13,004 bases of DNA from Pseudomonadota bacterium (lineage in GTDB: Bacteria; Myxococcota_A; Polyangia; Haliangiales; Haliangiaceae): positions 1-13,004 of the forward strand of contig JAEYYY010000011.1 in the NCBI GenBank assembly GCA_023430775.1. Direction: 5' to 3'. Positions 6,475 through 13,004 of the stretch are shown one piece after another. Numbering within the stretch: position 1 is the first letter of the stretch; the number at the start of each line of letters is the position of its first letter. The position numbers and the translations under genes were made by a program. The notes beneath the pieces were generated by a model. It made no database searches and was not told the origin of the DNA. It was given only the letters and a program-made list of their open reading frames with translations.

Positions 6475-6671
6475 TTCTCGGCGTGAGTTTTCGGGTCATG
6501 CCACACCCGATCACAGCGACACACGTCGCGTTCTAACGGAAGACGCGAGCGGATTCGCTACGGATTTCATCCGCGCTCGACCCGTTTTCCTCACGGTCGT
6601 TCGATGTGTGGAGCGTGGAACCTATCGCACTGCCCACGAAACGATCTCTAATGGGGTTTCGGAGGGAGCTC
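6475..6671. other. Gene-free gap with weak hairpins, no clear terminator or promoter
   Basis: These 197 bases separate the amylase from the large secreted protein. TCGGGT at 6491-6496 pairs with ACCCGA at 6505-6510, 17 bases after the amylase stop, but no T-run follows, so it is at best a weak terminator. A second inverted repeat pairs GCGGAT with ATCCGC between about 6550 and 6576. A short palindrome CGTTCTAACG lies at 6529-6538. No convincing -35/-10 pair for the downstream gene was seen. Confidence 0.3.
6661..6668 (+). promoter_or_regulatory. Strong Shine-Dalgarno site fixing the start at 6672
   Basis: GGAGGGAG lies three bases before ATG 6672, with its GGAGG core six bases away. It is the strongest ribosome binding site in the window. 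It selects ATG 6672 over the in-frame GTG at 6606, which would put 22 hydrophilic residues ahead of an otherwise ideal signal peptide. Confidence 0.75.
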
Positions 6672-8552
6672 ATGCGATCGGTCCTGTTCGCCGTTGCCGT
6701 ACTCGTCGCCATCGCGCAGCCGGCGCGCGCTGCCGATCGAACGTTCCAGCCCGGCTCGCTGATCATTCCGATGGACCTGTCCTATCAGGACACCGGCATG
6801 TTCCAGGCGTACGGCCTGCTCTATGCGCTGCTGCGCAACGGCATCCACGTTCACTGGGTGATCGATCCGAACAAGACGTATCACGCAGCGAACTGCAACT
6901 CGGCCAACGATCCGTGCGACTGGGACTGCGAGCTCGAAGGCTCGGGCATCAAGTGCGCCTACCCGACGATGAGCCCCGACATGACCGCGACGACGAAGGT
7001 CATCTGGGACGACAAGGAACAAGCGGCGCGCGACTCGACGCTCGGTACCCATCGCTATCGCGGTGGTCCGTTCGTGATCGATTCCGTCGATCGCGACGCC
7101 GCGCTCGCGATCATCGATGCCTGGAACGATCCGACGCAGTGGGCCGCGAACCCGTTCGCGATGCGCACGATCTTCCATGTCGTCACCGTGCACGAGGCCA
7201 CCGAGCCGTTCGTCGGCAACGTCCAGAAGGAGATGATCGCCGCGCCGACGATCGCGGTGTTCGCCGACGGCAACGAGCCGATCGCCACCAACTACCTGCG
7301 CTCCGCCGGCATCCCGCAGAGCAACGGCGCGGAGTTCCCGACCAAGAAGTGCGGCGCCAGCGACTGCGGCCCGGGGACCGCGAACCCCGACATGCTCACC
7401 GAGGAAGCGATCATGGGTGACCTCGGCACCTGCGCGGCGCCGAACAACGATCACCGCAACGGTGCGCTGTTCAAGAACGGCGCGGCCGCCTACTGCCAGA
7501 TCATGTCGATGCACTGGGACGTCAACGATCGCGAACGCGTCGACTGCGATGGCGGCGCGTGCCCCGCGACCCAGCCGGTCGGCGCCGAATGCGATGCCAT
7601 GCAGTTCACGTACAACGGCCACGAGGTGGTCGCCGAGGTCCGCGAGTTCTTGAAGGAGAACACTCACTTCTTCGCCGAGTGCCAGGCGGTCAACGCATAC
7701 GAGAACACCACGCCGAACGCCGCGTGGCCGTTCCTCGACGACGACGGACGCGACGGCCACTTCCTGACCACCAGCGGCACCCCGGTGGCGTGTAGCGGTG
7801 CAAACCCGTGCGCCGACGGCAGCTATGAATGTGTCAGCGGGTTCTGTGTCGCGAAGGACATCCGCGAGCGCGGCACCGGCTTCGAGATCGCCGCGCAGCC
7901 CGTGTCCAGCACGGTCCAGGTACTGCGCCCCGAGATCCCGTACAACCAGTTCGACGGCATGTACGGCACCACGGGCGGCAGCGAGCCGGCCTACAACCTG
8001 TCCGCGCTCCTCGGCACCGAGTACAAGAACAACCGCCAGGTCACGCTGCTCTCCGGTCCCGACGGCCCGGGCGTCGCCGACATCTGGATGACCGGCTTCC
8101 TCGACGGCACCTGCGATCTCGGCCCGATCCTCAAGCCGGGTCAACGCGGCCAGAACTGCCAGGGCAAGATCAGCTATCTCGGCGGTCACCAGTACAAGAC
8201 CGACGTGCCCGTGGTGTCGGGCTCGCAGAGCCAGGGCGCGCGCCTGTTCTTGAACGCGCTGTTCGAGGCCGAGTGCGTGACCGGTACCACCGTCGGTCCA
8301 GACTCCGATGGCGACGGTGTCCCCGACGAGAACGATCCGGATCCGAACGATCCGAACGTCTGCGGCGACTCGGATGCCGACGGTTGCGACGACTGCTCGA
8401 GCGGTCACTTCGATCTCGCCAACGACTGCACCGGTGGTCCCGGCGGTGGCGGCAGCGAGAGCGGTTGCTGTGACACCGGCAACTCGTCGGTGCCCGGCTG
8501 GTTCACGCTCGGCGGCCTCGTGATCTTCGTCCTGCGCCGACGCCGCCGCTGA
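6672..8552 (+). CDS. Secreted protein with type 3 thrombospondin-like repeats and MYXO-CTERM-like tail, function unknown
   Basis: This 626-residue protein starts after a strong ribosome binding site and has a Sec signal peptide (cleavage near ARAA, residue 20-21). The large N-terminal region opens with GSLIIPMDLSYQDTG and a strand-helix-strand pattern (AYGLLYALLRNGIHVHWVI); I recognise it as conserved-looking but cannot name the family. A cysteine cluster (374, 380, 387, 392) has the form C-x5-C-x6-C-x4-C ending in SGFC. Residues 544-575 are Asp-rich DSDGDGVPDENDPDPND type repeats, which in thrombospondin type 3 families bind calcium. The C-terminus is a Gly/Ser linker, Gly598-Cys-Cys, a hydrophobic stretch (about 608-621) and five Arg. 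This matches the general plan of MYXO-CTERM, which myxosortase processes for surface anchoring. It stands alone, with no operon partner before it. Confidence 0.82.
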   Translation: MRSVLFAVAVLVAIAQPARAADRTFQPGSLIIPMDLSYQDTGMFQAYGLLYALLRNGIHVHWVIDPNKTYHAANCNSANDPCDWDCELEGSGIKCAYPTMSPDMTATTKVIWDDKEQAARDSTLGTHRYRGGPFVIDSVDRDAALAIIDAWNDPTQWAANPFAMRTIFHVVTVHEATEPFVGNVQKEMIAAPTIAVFADGNEPIATNYLRSAGIPQSNGAEFPTKKCGASDCGPGTANPDMLTEEAIMGDLGTCAAPNNDHRNGALFKNGAAAYCQIMSMHWDVNDRERVDCDGGACPATQPVGAECDAMQFTYNGHEVVAEVREFLKENTHFFAECQAVNAYENTTPNAAWPFLDDDGRDGHFLTTSGTPVACSGANPCADGSYECVSGFCVAKDIRERGTGFEIAAQPVSSTVQVLRPEIPYNQFDGMYGTTGGSEPAYNLSALLGTEYKNNRQVTLLSGPDGPGVADIWMTGFLDGTCDLGPILKPGQRGQNCQGKISYLGGHQYKTDVPVVSGSQSQGARLFLNALFEAECVTGTTVGPDSDGDGVPDENDPDPNDPNVCGDSDADGCDDCSSGHFDLANDCTGGPGGGGSESGCCDTGNSSVPGWFTLGGLVIFVLRRRRR

Positions 8553-8614
8553 GCATCACGTGCGACATGACGATCGGCCTCGATGCCCTCGCGCTGCCGC
8601 GCTATGGTCGCCGC

Positions 8615-9148
8615 GTGTTGCGCTTCGTCTTGTTCGTTATCCTGACGCTCGTTGCCTGCAAGAAGGATCCGCCGATCATGGAGCCCGGCGAGGGCGAGCT
8701 CCCGCCGTTGCCGCCGGCATCGGGCACCGCGGTCGGTTATCTCGTCGATAGCGCGAGGTCGCTCGAGCTTCGCGAGGAGCAGCTGAAGAAGCTGAAGGAG
8801 ATCGATGCGAGCCTGTCGGCGCGCAACGACGTCATCGATACCCAGCTGCGGGCGATCGAGCGCCCCGACGAGGAGCAGGCCGAGAAGGGCCAGCCGCCGC
8901 CGCGTCACAACAATGCGCCCGGTGCCCAGATCAAGACCACGCCCGATGCCGCGAAGCTGCACGCCGCGAAGAAGGCGAACGACAAGGACGCGCTCGACAG
9001 GGCGTTCGCGCTACTCGACCCCGCGCAGCAGGAGAAGGCGCGCAAGCTGCTCGACGAGCGTGGCATCAGCGCACCGGGTAAGCCGGGAGCAGGCAAGGAA
9101 CCGCCGCCTCCGAAGGAGTCCGAAGACGGCGTGCCACTCGAGCCTTAA
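8615..9148 (+). CDS. Small lipoprotein with Spy/CpxP-like segments
   Basis: Starting at GTG 8615 gives 177 residues and a compact lipoprotein signal (VLRFVLFVILTLVAC, lipobox LVAC, Cys15). ATG 8567 in frame would add 16 residues and is the alternative. A helical segment SLELREEQLKKLKEID (about 49-64) and a later LDPAQQEKARKLL (about 134-146) resemble the paired LTxxQ helices of Spy/CpxP, which are periplasmic chaperone or stress proteins, sometimes linked to metal sensing. A Pro/His-rich loop (about 86-100) and a Pro/Lys-rich tail surround them. The motif match is loose (L-R-E-E-Q rather than LTxxQ), so a general helical periplasmic lipoprotein is also possible. It starts 62 bases after the large secreted protein and ends 48 bases before the peptidase. 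Confidence 0.75.
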   Translation: MLRFVLFVILTLVACKKDPPIMEPGEGELPPLPPASGTAVGYLVDSARSLELREEQLKKLKEIDASLSARNDVIDTQLRAIERPDEEQAEKGQPPPRHNNAPGAQIKTTPDAAKLHAAKKANDKDALDRAFALLDPAQQEKARKLLDERGISAPGKPGAGKEPPPPKESEDGVPLEP

Positions 9149-9159
9149 TACGACGACAC

Positions 9160-9190
9160 TTGACCGCGCGCGCCCCCATGGAATTAGAGT
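9160..9190 (+). promoter_or_regulatory. Candidate sigma-70 promoter giving a leaderless peptidase mRNA
   Basis: TTGACC (9160-9165, five of six bases match TTGACA) and TAGAGT (9185-9190, four of six match TATAAT) are 19 bases apart. The -10 ends only six bases before GTG 9197, so transcription would begin at or very near the start codon. No ribosome binding site precedes that GTG, which fits a leaderless transcript. The long spacer weakens the call. Confidence 0.4.
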
Positions 9191-9196
9191 CCGGGC

Positions 9197-11095
9197 GTGC
9201 TGAAGACTCCCCTCGTTGTCGCCATTCTCGCCGGGGCAGTTGCCTGCGGCGGCCCCAAGGCTCCCGATACGATCCCCGCGCCGCCGCCCAGCGGTGGGAG
9301 CGACGTCGCGGTGGATCCCACGCCGATGCCGCCGCAGAACGCGGATGACGCGCTGATCGCGGAGGCCAAGCAGTTCGTCGCAGATACCGACAAGGCGTAT
9401 CGCAAGGTCGCCGTCGAGGCGTCGCTCGCGGCGTGGGCGAACGAGACGGACATCACCCCGGCGCACGAGGATGCCGCGGCGAAGACCGCCGCCGAGATGG
9501 CGAAGTTCCTCACCAGGTCGATCAAGGCCGCGCGCAAGTTCGATCCGATCCTCGCGAAGCTCGATCCGGCCACGCGCCGCCAGCTCGAGCTGCTCAAGTT
9601 CGCCGGCCAGCCGGCACCGGACGATCCGGCGAAGGCCGACGAGCTGGCGAAGATCGGCGCCGAGATGAGCTCGATCTACGGCAAGGGCAAGGCGTGCGTG
9701 AAGAAGGCGGGCAAGGAGGACTGCAAGGGCATCGACGACGCGTCGAAGGTGCTGCAGAAGAGCCGCAACCCGGCCGAGCTGCTCGCGGTGTGGACCGCGT
9801 GGCACGACAGCGTGGGTCGCGCGGTGAAGGGCCCGTTCGAGAGCTTCGTGCCGCTCGCCAACGAAGGTGCGCGCGGCGTCGGCTTCAAGGACGTCGCCGA
9901 CATGTGGAAGAGCGGCTACGACATGCCGGCCGACAAGTTCGAGGCAGAGACCGATCGGCTGTGGGGGCAGATGAAGCCGCTGTACGACCAGCTGCACTGC
10001 TACACGCGCCGCAAGCTCAACAAGATGTACGGCGACAAGATCCAGCCGAAGACCGGCCCGATCAAGGCCCACCTCACCGGCAACATGTGGGCGCAGTCGT
10101 GGACGTGGCTGTACAAGGAGCTCGAGCCGTTCCCGGGTCAGGCGTCGATCGATGTCACGCCCGCGATCCAGAAGCAGATGGGCAAGGACTCGAAGAAGAT
10201 GGTGAAGTTCGCCGAGGCGTTCTACACGTCGCTCGGGATGCCGGAGCTGCCGGCCACGTTCTGGGAACGCTCGATGTTCGACAAGCCGCCCGGCAAGGAG
10301 GCGGTGTGCCACGCGTCGGCGTGGGACGTCACGTACTCGAACGACCTGCGGATCAAGATGTGTATCCAGAAGACGCAGGAAGAGATGGAGGTCATCCATC
10401 ACGAGCTCGGCCACAACTACTACTTCGCCGCGTACTACATGCTGCCGATGCTGTTCCAGAACGGCGCCAACGACGGCTTCCACGAGGCGATCGGCGACAC
10501 CATCACGCTGTCGATGACGCCCGAGTACTACAAGGAGCGCGGGCTCCTCGCCACCGTCGCGAAGAACGAGAAGGCGACGATCAACCAGCAGATGCAGAGC
10601 GCGCTCGAGCGCATCGCGTTCCTGCCGTTCGGGCTGATGATCGACAAGTGGCGGTGGGACGTGTTCGCCGGCAAGGTGAAGCCCGAGGACTACAACAAGC
10701 ACTGGTGGGATCTGCGCGCGAAGTACCAGGGCGTGGTGCCGCCGGTCGAGCGCAAGGCGACGGACTTCGATCCGGGCGCGAAGTACCACGTCCCCGGGAA
10801 CGTCTCGTACACGCGCTACTTCCTCGCGCGGGTGCTGCAGTTCCAGTTCCACCGCGCGCTGTGCAAGAAGGCCGGTCACACCGGGCCGCTCCACGAGTGC
10901 AGCATCTACAAGAACAAGGAAGCGGGCGCGGCGTTCTGGAAGATGCTGCAGGCCGGCGCGAGCAAGCCGTGGCAGGACACGCTCTTCGAGCTCACCGGAT
11001 CGCGCGACATGGACGCGACCGCGATCCTCGAGTATTTCGCACCGCTCAAGACCTGGCTCGAGCAGCAGAACAAGGGCCAGACCTGCGGCTACTGA
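9197..11095 (+). CDS. Lipoprotein zinc peptidase of family M2 (angiotensin-converting enzyme-like)
   Basis: This 632-residue protein is a bacterial homologue of angiotensin-converting enzyme, a dipeptidyl carboxypeptidase. The N-terminus (MLKTPLVVAILAGAVAC) is a lipoprotein-type signal with Cys17, followed by a Pro/Gly spacer. The zinc site is HHELGH (His402, Glu403, His406), and GFHEAIGD supplies the third ligand Glu430, 28 residues after His402 as in human ACE. The block AKYHVPGNVSYTRY (529-541) keeps the equivalents of human Lys511, His513, Tyr520, Arg522 and Tyr523, which hold the substrate and the second chloride. PIKAHLTGNMWAQSW, VCHASAWDV and FQFHRALCKKAGHTGPLH also match ACE closely, including cysteine positions that form disulfides there. 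An inactive member is therefore unlikely. It probably trims peptides in the periplasm or on the surface. It begins with GTG and has no operon partner with overlap. Confidence 0.95.
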   Translation: MLKTPLVVAILAGAVACGGPKAPDTIPAPPPSGGSDVAVDPTPMPPQNADDALIAEAKQFVADTDKAYRKVAVEASLAAWANETDITPAHEDAAAKTAAEMAKFLTRSIKAARKFDPILAKLDPATRRQLELLKFAGQPAPDDPAKADELAKIGAEMSSIYGKGKACVKKAGKEDCKGIDDASKVLQKSRNPAELLAVWTAWHDSVGRAVKGPFESFVPLANEGARGVGFKDVADMWKSGYDMPADKFEAETDRLWGQMKPLYDQLHCYTRRKLNKMYGDKIQPKTGPIKAHLTGNMWAQSWTWLYKELEPFPGQASIDVTPAIQKQMGKDSKKMVKFAEAFYTSLGMPELPATFWERSMFDKPPGKEAVCHASAWDVTYSNDLRIKMCIQKTQEEMEVIHHELGHNYYFAAYYMLPMLFQNGANDGFHEAIGDTITLSMTPEYYKERGLLATVAKNEKATINQQMQSALERIAFLPFGLMIDKWRWDVFAGKVKPEDYNKHWWDLRAKYQGVVPPVERKATDFDPGAKYHVPGNVSYTRYFLARVLQFQFHRALCKKAGHTGPLHECSIYKNKEAGAAFWKMLQAGASKPWQDTLFELTGSRDMDATAILEYFAPLKTWLEQQNKGQTCGY

Positions 11096-11155
11096 CTCCC
11101 AGGAAGTGTCGCTCGGGGGCGCAGCTGCGATACGCTGCACCTCTTCATGGCGGGT

Positions 11156-11160
11156 AGGGG
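11156..11160 (+). promoter_or_regulatory. Ribosome binding site selecting the CheW start at 11165
   Basis: AGGGG lies four bases before ATG 11165. The in-frame ATG at 11147 has no comparable purine stretch and would add only MAGRGS before the CheW domain. A possible -10 element TACGCT lies at 11131-11136 without a good -35. Confidence 0.5.
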
Positions 11161-11164
11161 TTCC

Positions 11165-11575
11165 ATGCTGGTCACGCGGGTGGGTGGGATCGCATGCGCG
11201 ATTCCGATCGCCCACGTCGTCGAGACCATGCGGCCGTTGCCGATCGAGCCGGTGACCGACGCCGGCCAGCTCGCGTTCGTGCGCGGCGTCAGCGTCGTGC
11301 GCGGCACCGCGATCCCGGTGATCGATACGGCGAGTCTGCTCGGGCAGGACGCTCGCGAGCAGGCGCGGTTCGTGGTGGTGCGCGCAGGCGCGAGGACGGT
11401 CGCGCTGCTGGTCGATGCCGTGATCGACGTGCGGTCGTTCGATAGCGCGACGTTCTCGGAGTTGCCGCCGCTGGTGCGCGCGATCACGCACGACAACGTG
11501 CAGGCGATCGGCGCGCTCGATCGCGAGCTGTTCGTGGTGCTCGACACCGGGCGCATCGTGCCGGAGGCCGCGTGA
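11165..11575 (+). CDS. cheW: CheW-domain chemosensory coupling protein
   Basis: CheW links chemoreceptors to the histidine kinase CheA in chemosensory arrays at the inner membrane. This version is 136 residues, slightly shorter than classical CheW, and is a single SH3-like CheW domain. Visible landmarks are the opening strand CAIPIAHVVETMRPLPIEPV, the central FVRGVSVVRGTAIPVIDTASLLG (family pattern G-x-x-x-RG-x-x-x-PVIDL), and RTVALLVDAVIDVRSF, matching the usual LxVDxVxxV strand. No kinase or receiver domain is fused. Its stop overlaps the start of the CheR gene (GTGA), so the pair is co-translated. It probably opens a chemosensory operon that continues to the right; which output (motility or other) it serves cannot be told here. 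Confidence 0.88.
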   Translation: MLVTRVGGIACAIPIAHVVETMRPLPIEPVTDAGQLAFVRGVSVVRGTAIPVIDTASLLGQDAREQARFVVVRAGARTVALLVDAVIDVRSFDSATFSELPPLVRAITHDNVQAIGALDRELFVVLDTGRIVPEAA

Positions 11576-13004
11576 CCGCCGACGAGCTCGCGTCGTTCAT
11601 GCGGTTCACCTCGCGACGCTTCGGCTTGCGGTTCGATGACCGCGCCGGTGCGATGGCGGAGCTCGGGTTGCGTCGTGCGGCGGTGCACGACGAATCGGTC
11701 GCGAGCTATCTCGATCGGCTCGAGGCCGGCGATCCGGCGGAGCTGCGCGCCCTGATCCGCGAGCTCACCGTCGGAGAGACCTACTTCTTTCGCCACGCGG
11801 AACAGTTCCACGCATTCGCGGGCGTCGCCCTGCCCGAGCGACTCGCCGCGCGCGGCCGCATCCGCGTGCTGTCGGCGGGCTGCTCGTCGGGCGAGGAGCC
11901 GTACACGATGGCGATGCTGGTGCGCGAGCGGTTCGACCGGCAGGTCGCGATCCACGCCGTCGATCTCGACGCGACGGCGCTCGAGCGTGCCGCGCGCGGC
12001 CGCTACTCGCGGTGGGCGCTGCGTGCGATCCCGCCGGAGCTCGAGCAGCGGTGGTGCACGACCGAGGGCCGCGATGTCGTCCTCGCACGCGAGGTGCGGG
12101 ATCTAGTCACGTTCGAGCAGAAGAACCTCAACGACGACGCCGACGCGATGTGGACGCCCGATTCGTGGGACATCGTGTTCTGCCGCAACGTGCTGATGTA
12201 CTTCACCGAGGAGCGTGCGCGGGCCGCGATCGCCCGCCTGACGCGCGCCCTGGTGCCGGGCGGCTATCTGTTCCTCGGTCACGCGGAGACGCTGCGCGAT
12301 CGCTCCGATCTCGATCTGTGCAGCACGCACGGCACCTTCTACTACCAGCGCGGCGCATCGCGCACGGTGCGCCCGGCAGCGCCGATCGCACGCGCGCCGG
12401 AGATCGCGATCGGCACCGAGTGGTTCTCCGACATCCAGGCGGCCAGCGAGCGCGTGCGCGCGAGCGTCGACGGTGCGCTCGAGGCCAGACCCGCAGCGCC
12501 GCCGCCGATCGCACCGCCCAGCTCGCTCACCGAGATCCGCGAGCTGTTCGTGCAGGAGCGGTTCGCGGAGGCGCTCGACCGCCTCGCCCCACTCGGCGCC
12601 GACGATCCGGCGGTGCTGCTGCTGCGCGCGCTGGCGCTGACGCATGCCGGGAAGCTCGCCGAGGCAGAGAGTGTCAGCGCCCAGCTCCTCGCGATCGATC
12701 CGGCGAGCGCCGGTGGTCACTACCTGGTCGCGCTGTGCCGCGATAGCGCCGGCAACACCGCCGATGCGATCGTGCATGCGCGACGTGCCGGCGAGCTCGA
12801 CCCGACGTTCGCGATGGCGCACGTCCAGCTCGGACTGATCGCGCGGCGCTCCGGGGATCGCGAGGGCGCCCGCTACGCGCTGGTCCGCGCGATCGCGCTC
12901 CTCGAGCGCGACGATGCCGAGCGACTCGCGATGTTCGGCGGTGGGTTCAACCGCCAGGCGCTGATCGCGCTGTGTCGCGCAGAGCTCGCCGCCGCCGACA
13001 GGAG
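11572..13004 (+). CDS. cheR: CheR-type receptor methyltransferase with C-terminal TPRs (3' partial)
   Basis: CheR transfers methyl groups from S-adenosylmethionine to glutamates of chemoreceptors for adaptation. The frame starts with GTG 11572, overlapping the cheW stop, and stays open to the window edge (477 codons visible). The N-terminal helical domain carries ETYFFR (69-74, the family's NETxFFR block). The Rossmann methyltransferase domain shows VLSAGCSSGEEPYTMAML with the SAM loop at Gly103-Tyr111. HAVDLDATALERA carries the acidic residue of the SAM pocket, and FCRNVLMYF (203-211) matches CRNVLIYF. After a Pro/Ala-rich linker (about 265-320), TPR-like helices run from about 324 to the edge (RELFVQERFAEALDRLAPL onward). 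CheR with TPRs is known in myxobacterial chemosensory systems, where the TPR part binds partners. Confidence 0.93.
   Translation, partial: MTADELASFMRFTSRRFGLRFDDRAGAMAELGLRRAAVHDESVASYLDRLEAGDPAELRALIRELTVGETYFFRHAEQFHAFAGVALPERLAARGRIRVLSAGCSSGEEPYTMAMLVRERFDRQVAIHAVDLDATALERAARGRYSRWALRAIPPELEQRWCTTEGRDVVLAREVRDLVTFEQKNLNDDADAMWTPDSWDIVFCRNVLMYFTEERARAAIARLTRALVPGGYLFLGHAETLRDRSDLDLCSTHGTFYYQRGASRTVRPAAPIARAPEIAIGTEWFSDIQAASERVRASVDGALEARPAAPPPIAPPSSLTEIRELFVQERFAEALDRLAPLGADDPAVLLLRALALTHAGKLAEAESVSAQLLAIDPASAGGHYLVALCRDSAGNTADAIVHARRAGELDPTFAMAHVQLGLIARRSGDREGARYALVRAIALLERDDAERLAMFGGGFNRQALIALCRAELAAADR

Noticed and set aside
6491..6510. Rho-independent terminator after the amylase
   Set aside because: Only a 6-base stem with an 8-base loop and no T-run; kept as a weak hairpin only.
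6529..6538. CGTTCTAACG palindrome as a third copy of the glucan-locus operator
   Set aside because: It shares only the CGTT/AACG outer bases and lacks the TTGCG core; chance is likely.
6616..6650. ECF-type promoter (GGAAC box) before the MYXO-CTERM-like gene
   Set aside because: GGAACC is present but no matching -10 (CGTC or GTCT type) occurs at the usual 15-17 base distance.
6606..6671. GTG start for the MYXO-CTERM-like protein
   Set aside because: A strong GGAGGGAG site and an ideal signal peptide both select ATG 6672.
9011..11491. 826-residue minus-strand open frame opposite the peptidase
   Set aside because: It is a shadow of the M2 peptidase, with His/Arg/Leu-rich composition and no domain. 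The plus-strand gene is certain.

Overview
The window is GC-rich and densely coded. About half of its genes encode lipoproteins or other exported proteins. One secreted protein ends in a Cys-containing motif, a hydrophobic stretch and an Arg cluster, like the MYXO-CTERM sorting signal. That signal, the cysteine-rich lipoproteins, the proline-rich membrane proteins and the CheW/CheR pair suggest a deltaproteobacterial-type predator or myxobacterium (Myxococcota, perhaps a Haliangium/Kofleriaceae relative). This placement is an inference from gene style, not from a marker gene.

Layout, left to right. (1) Bases 2-2471, plus strand: three genes chained by two ATGA overlaps. They encode a membrane-anchored TPR protein (its 5' part lies outside the window), a signal-peptide protein with two C-terminal membrane segments, and a lipoprotein packed with cysteines. 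(2) Bases 2472-6474: a carbohydrate-uptake locus. A LamB/ScrY-like porin and a small secreted, very basic protein lie on the minus strand. A lipoprotein GH13 alpha-amylase with an N-terminal starch-binding-like domain is divergent on the plus strand. A 20-base block containing an inverted repeat, CGTTGCG-N3-CRCAACG, occurs once upstream of the porin and once in the divergent region between the small gene and the amylase; it looks like a shared operator. (3) Bases 6672-8552: a large secreted protein of unknown function with thrombospondin type 3-like Asp repeats and a MYXO-CTERM-like tail. (4) Bases 8615-9148: a small lipoprotein with Spy/CpxP-like segments. (5) Bases 9197-11095: a lipoprotein zinc peptidase of family M2, with the residues known from angiotensin-converting enzyme conserved. 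(6) Bases 11165-13004: a CheW-domain protein overlapped by a CheR methyltransferase with C-terminal TPRs, cut by the window edge. This is probably the start of a chemosensory operon.

How the parts work together: the porin and amylase make a coherent surface or periplasmic starch/maltodextrin system. The amylase would cut glucan at the outer membrane or in the periplasm and the porin would admit oligosaccharides. The other units look like independent transcription units, except the first three-gene chain and the CheW/CheR pair. No RNA genes, insertion sequences, CRISPR arrays or phage genes were seen. No gap between genes exceeds 200 bases. The least-explained items are the repeated dyad, the cationic small protein, the cysteine-ladder lipoprotein and the MYXO-CTERM-like protein.
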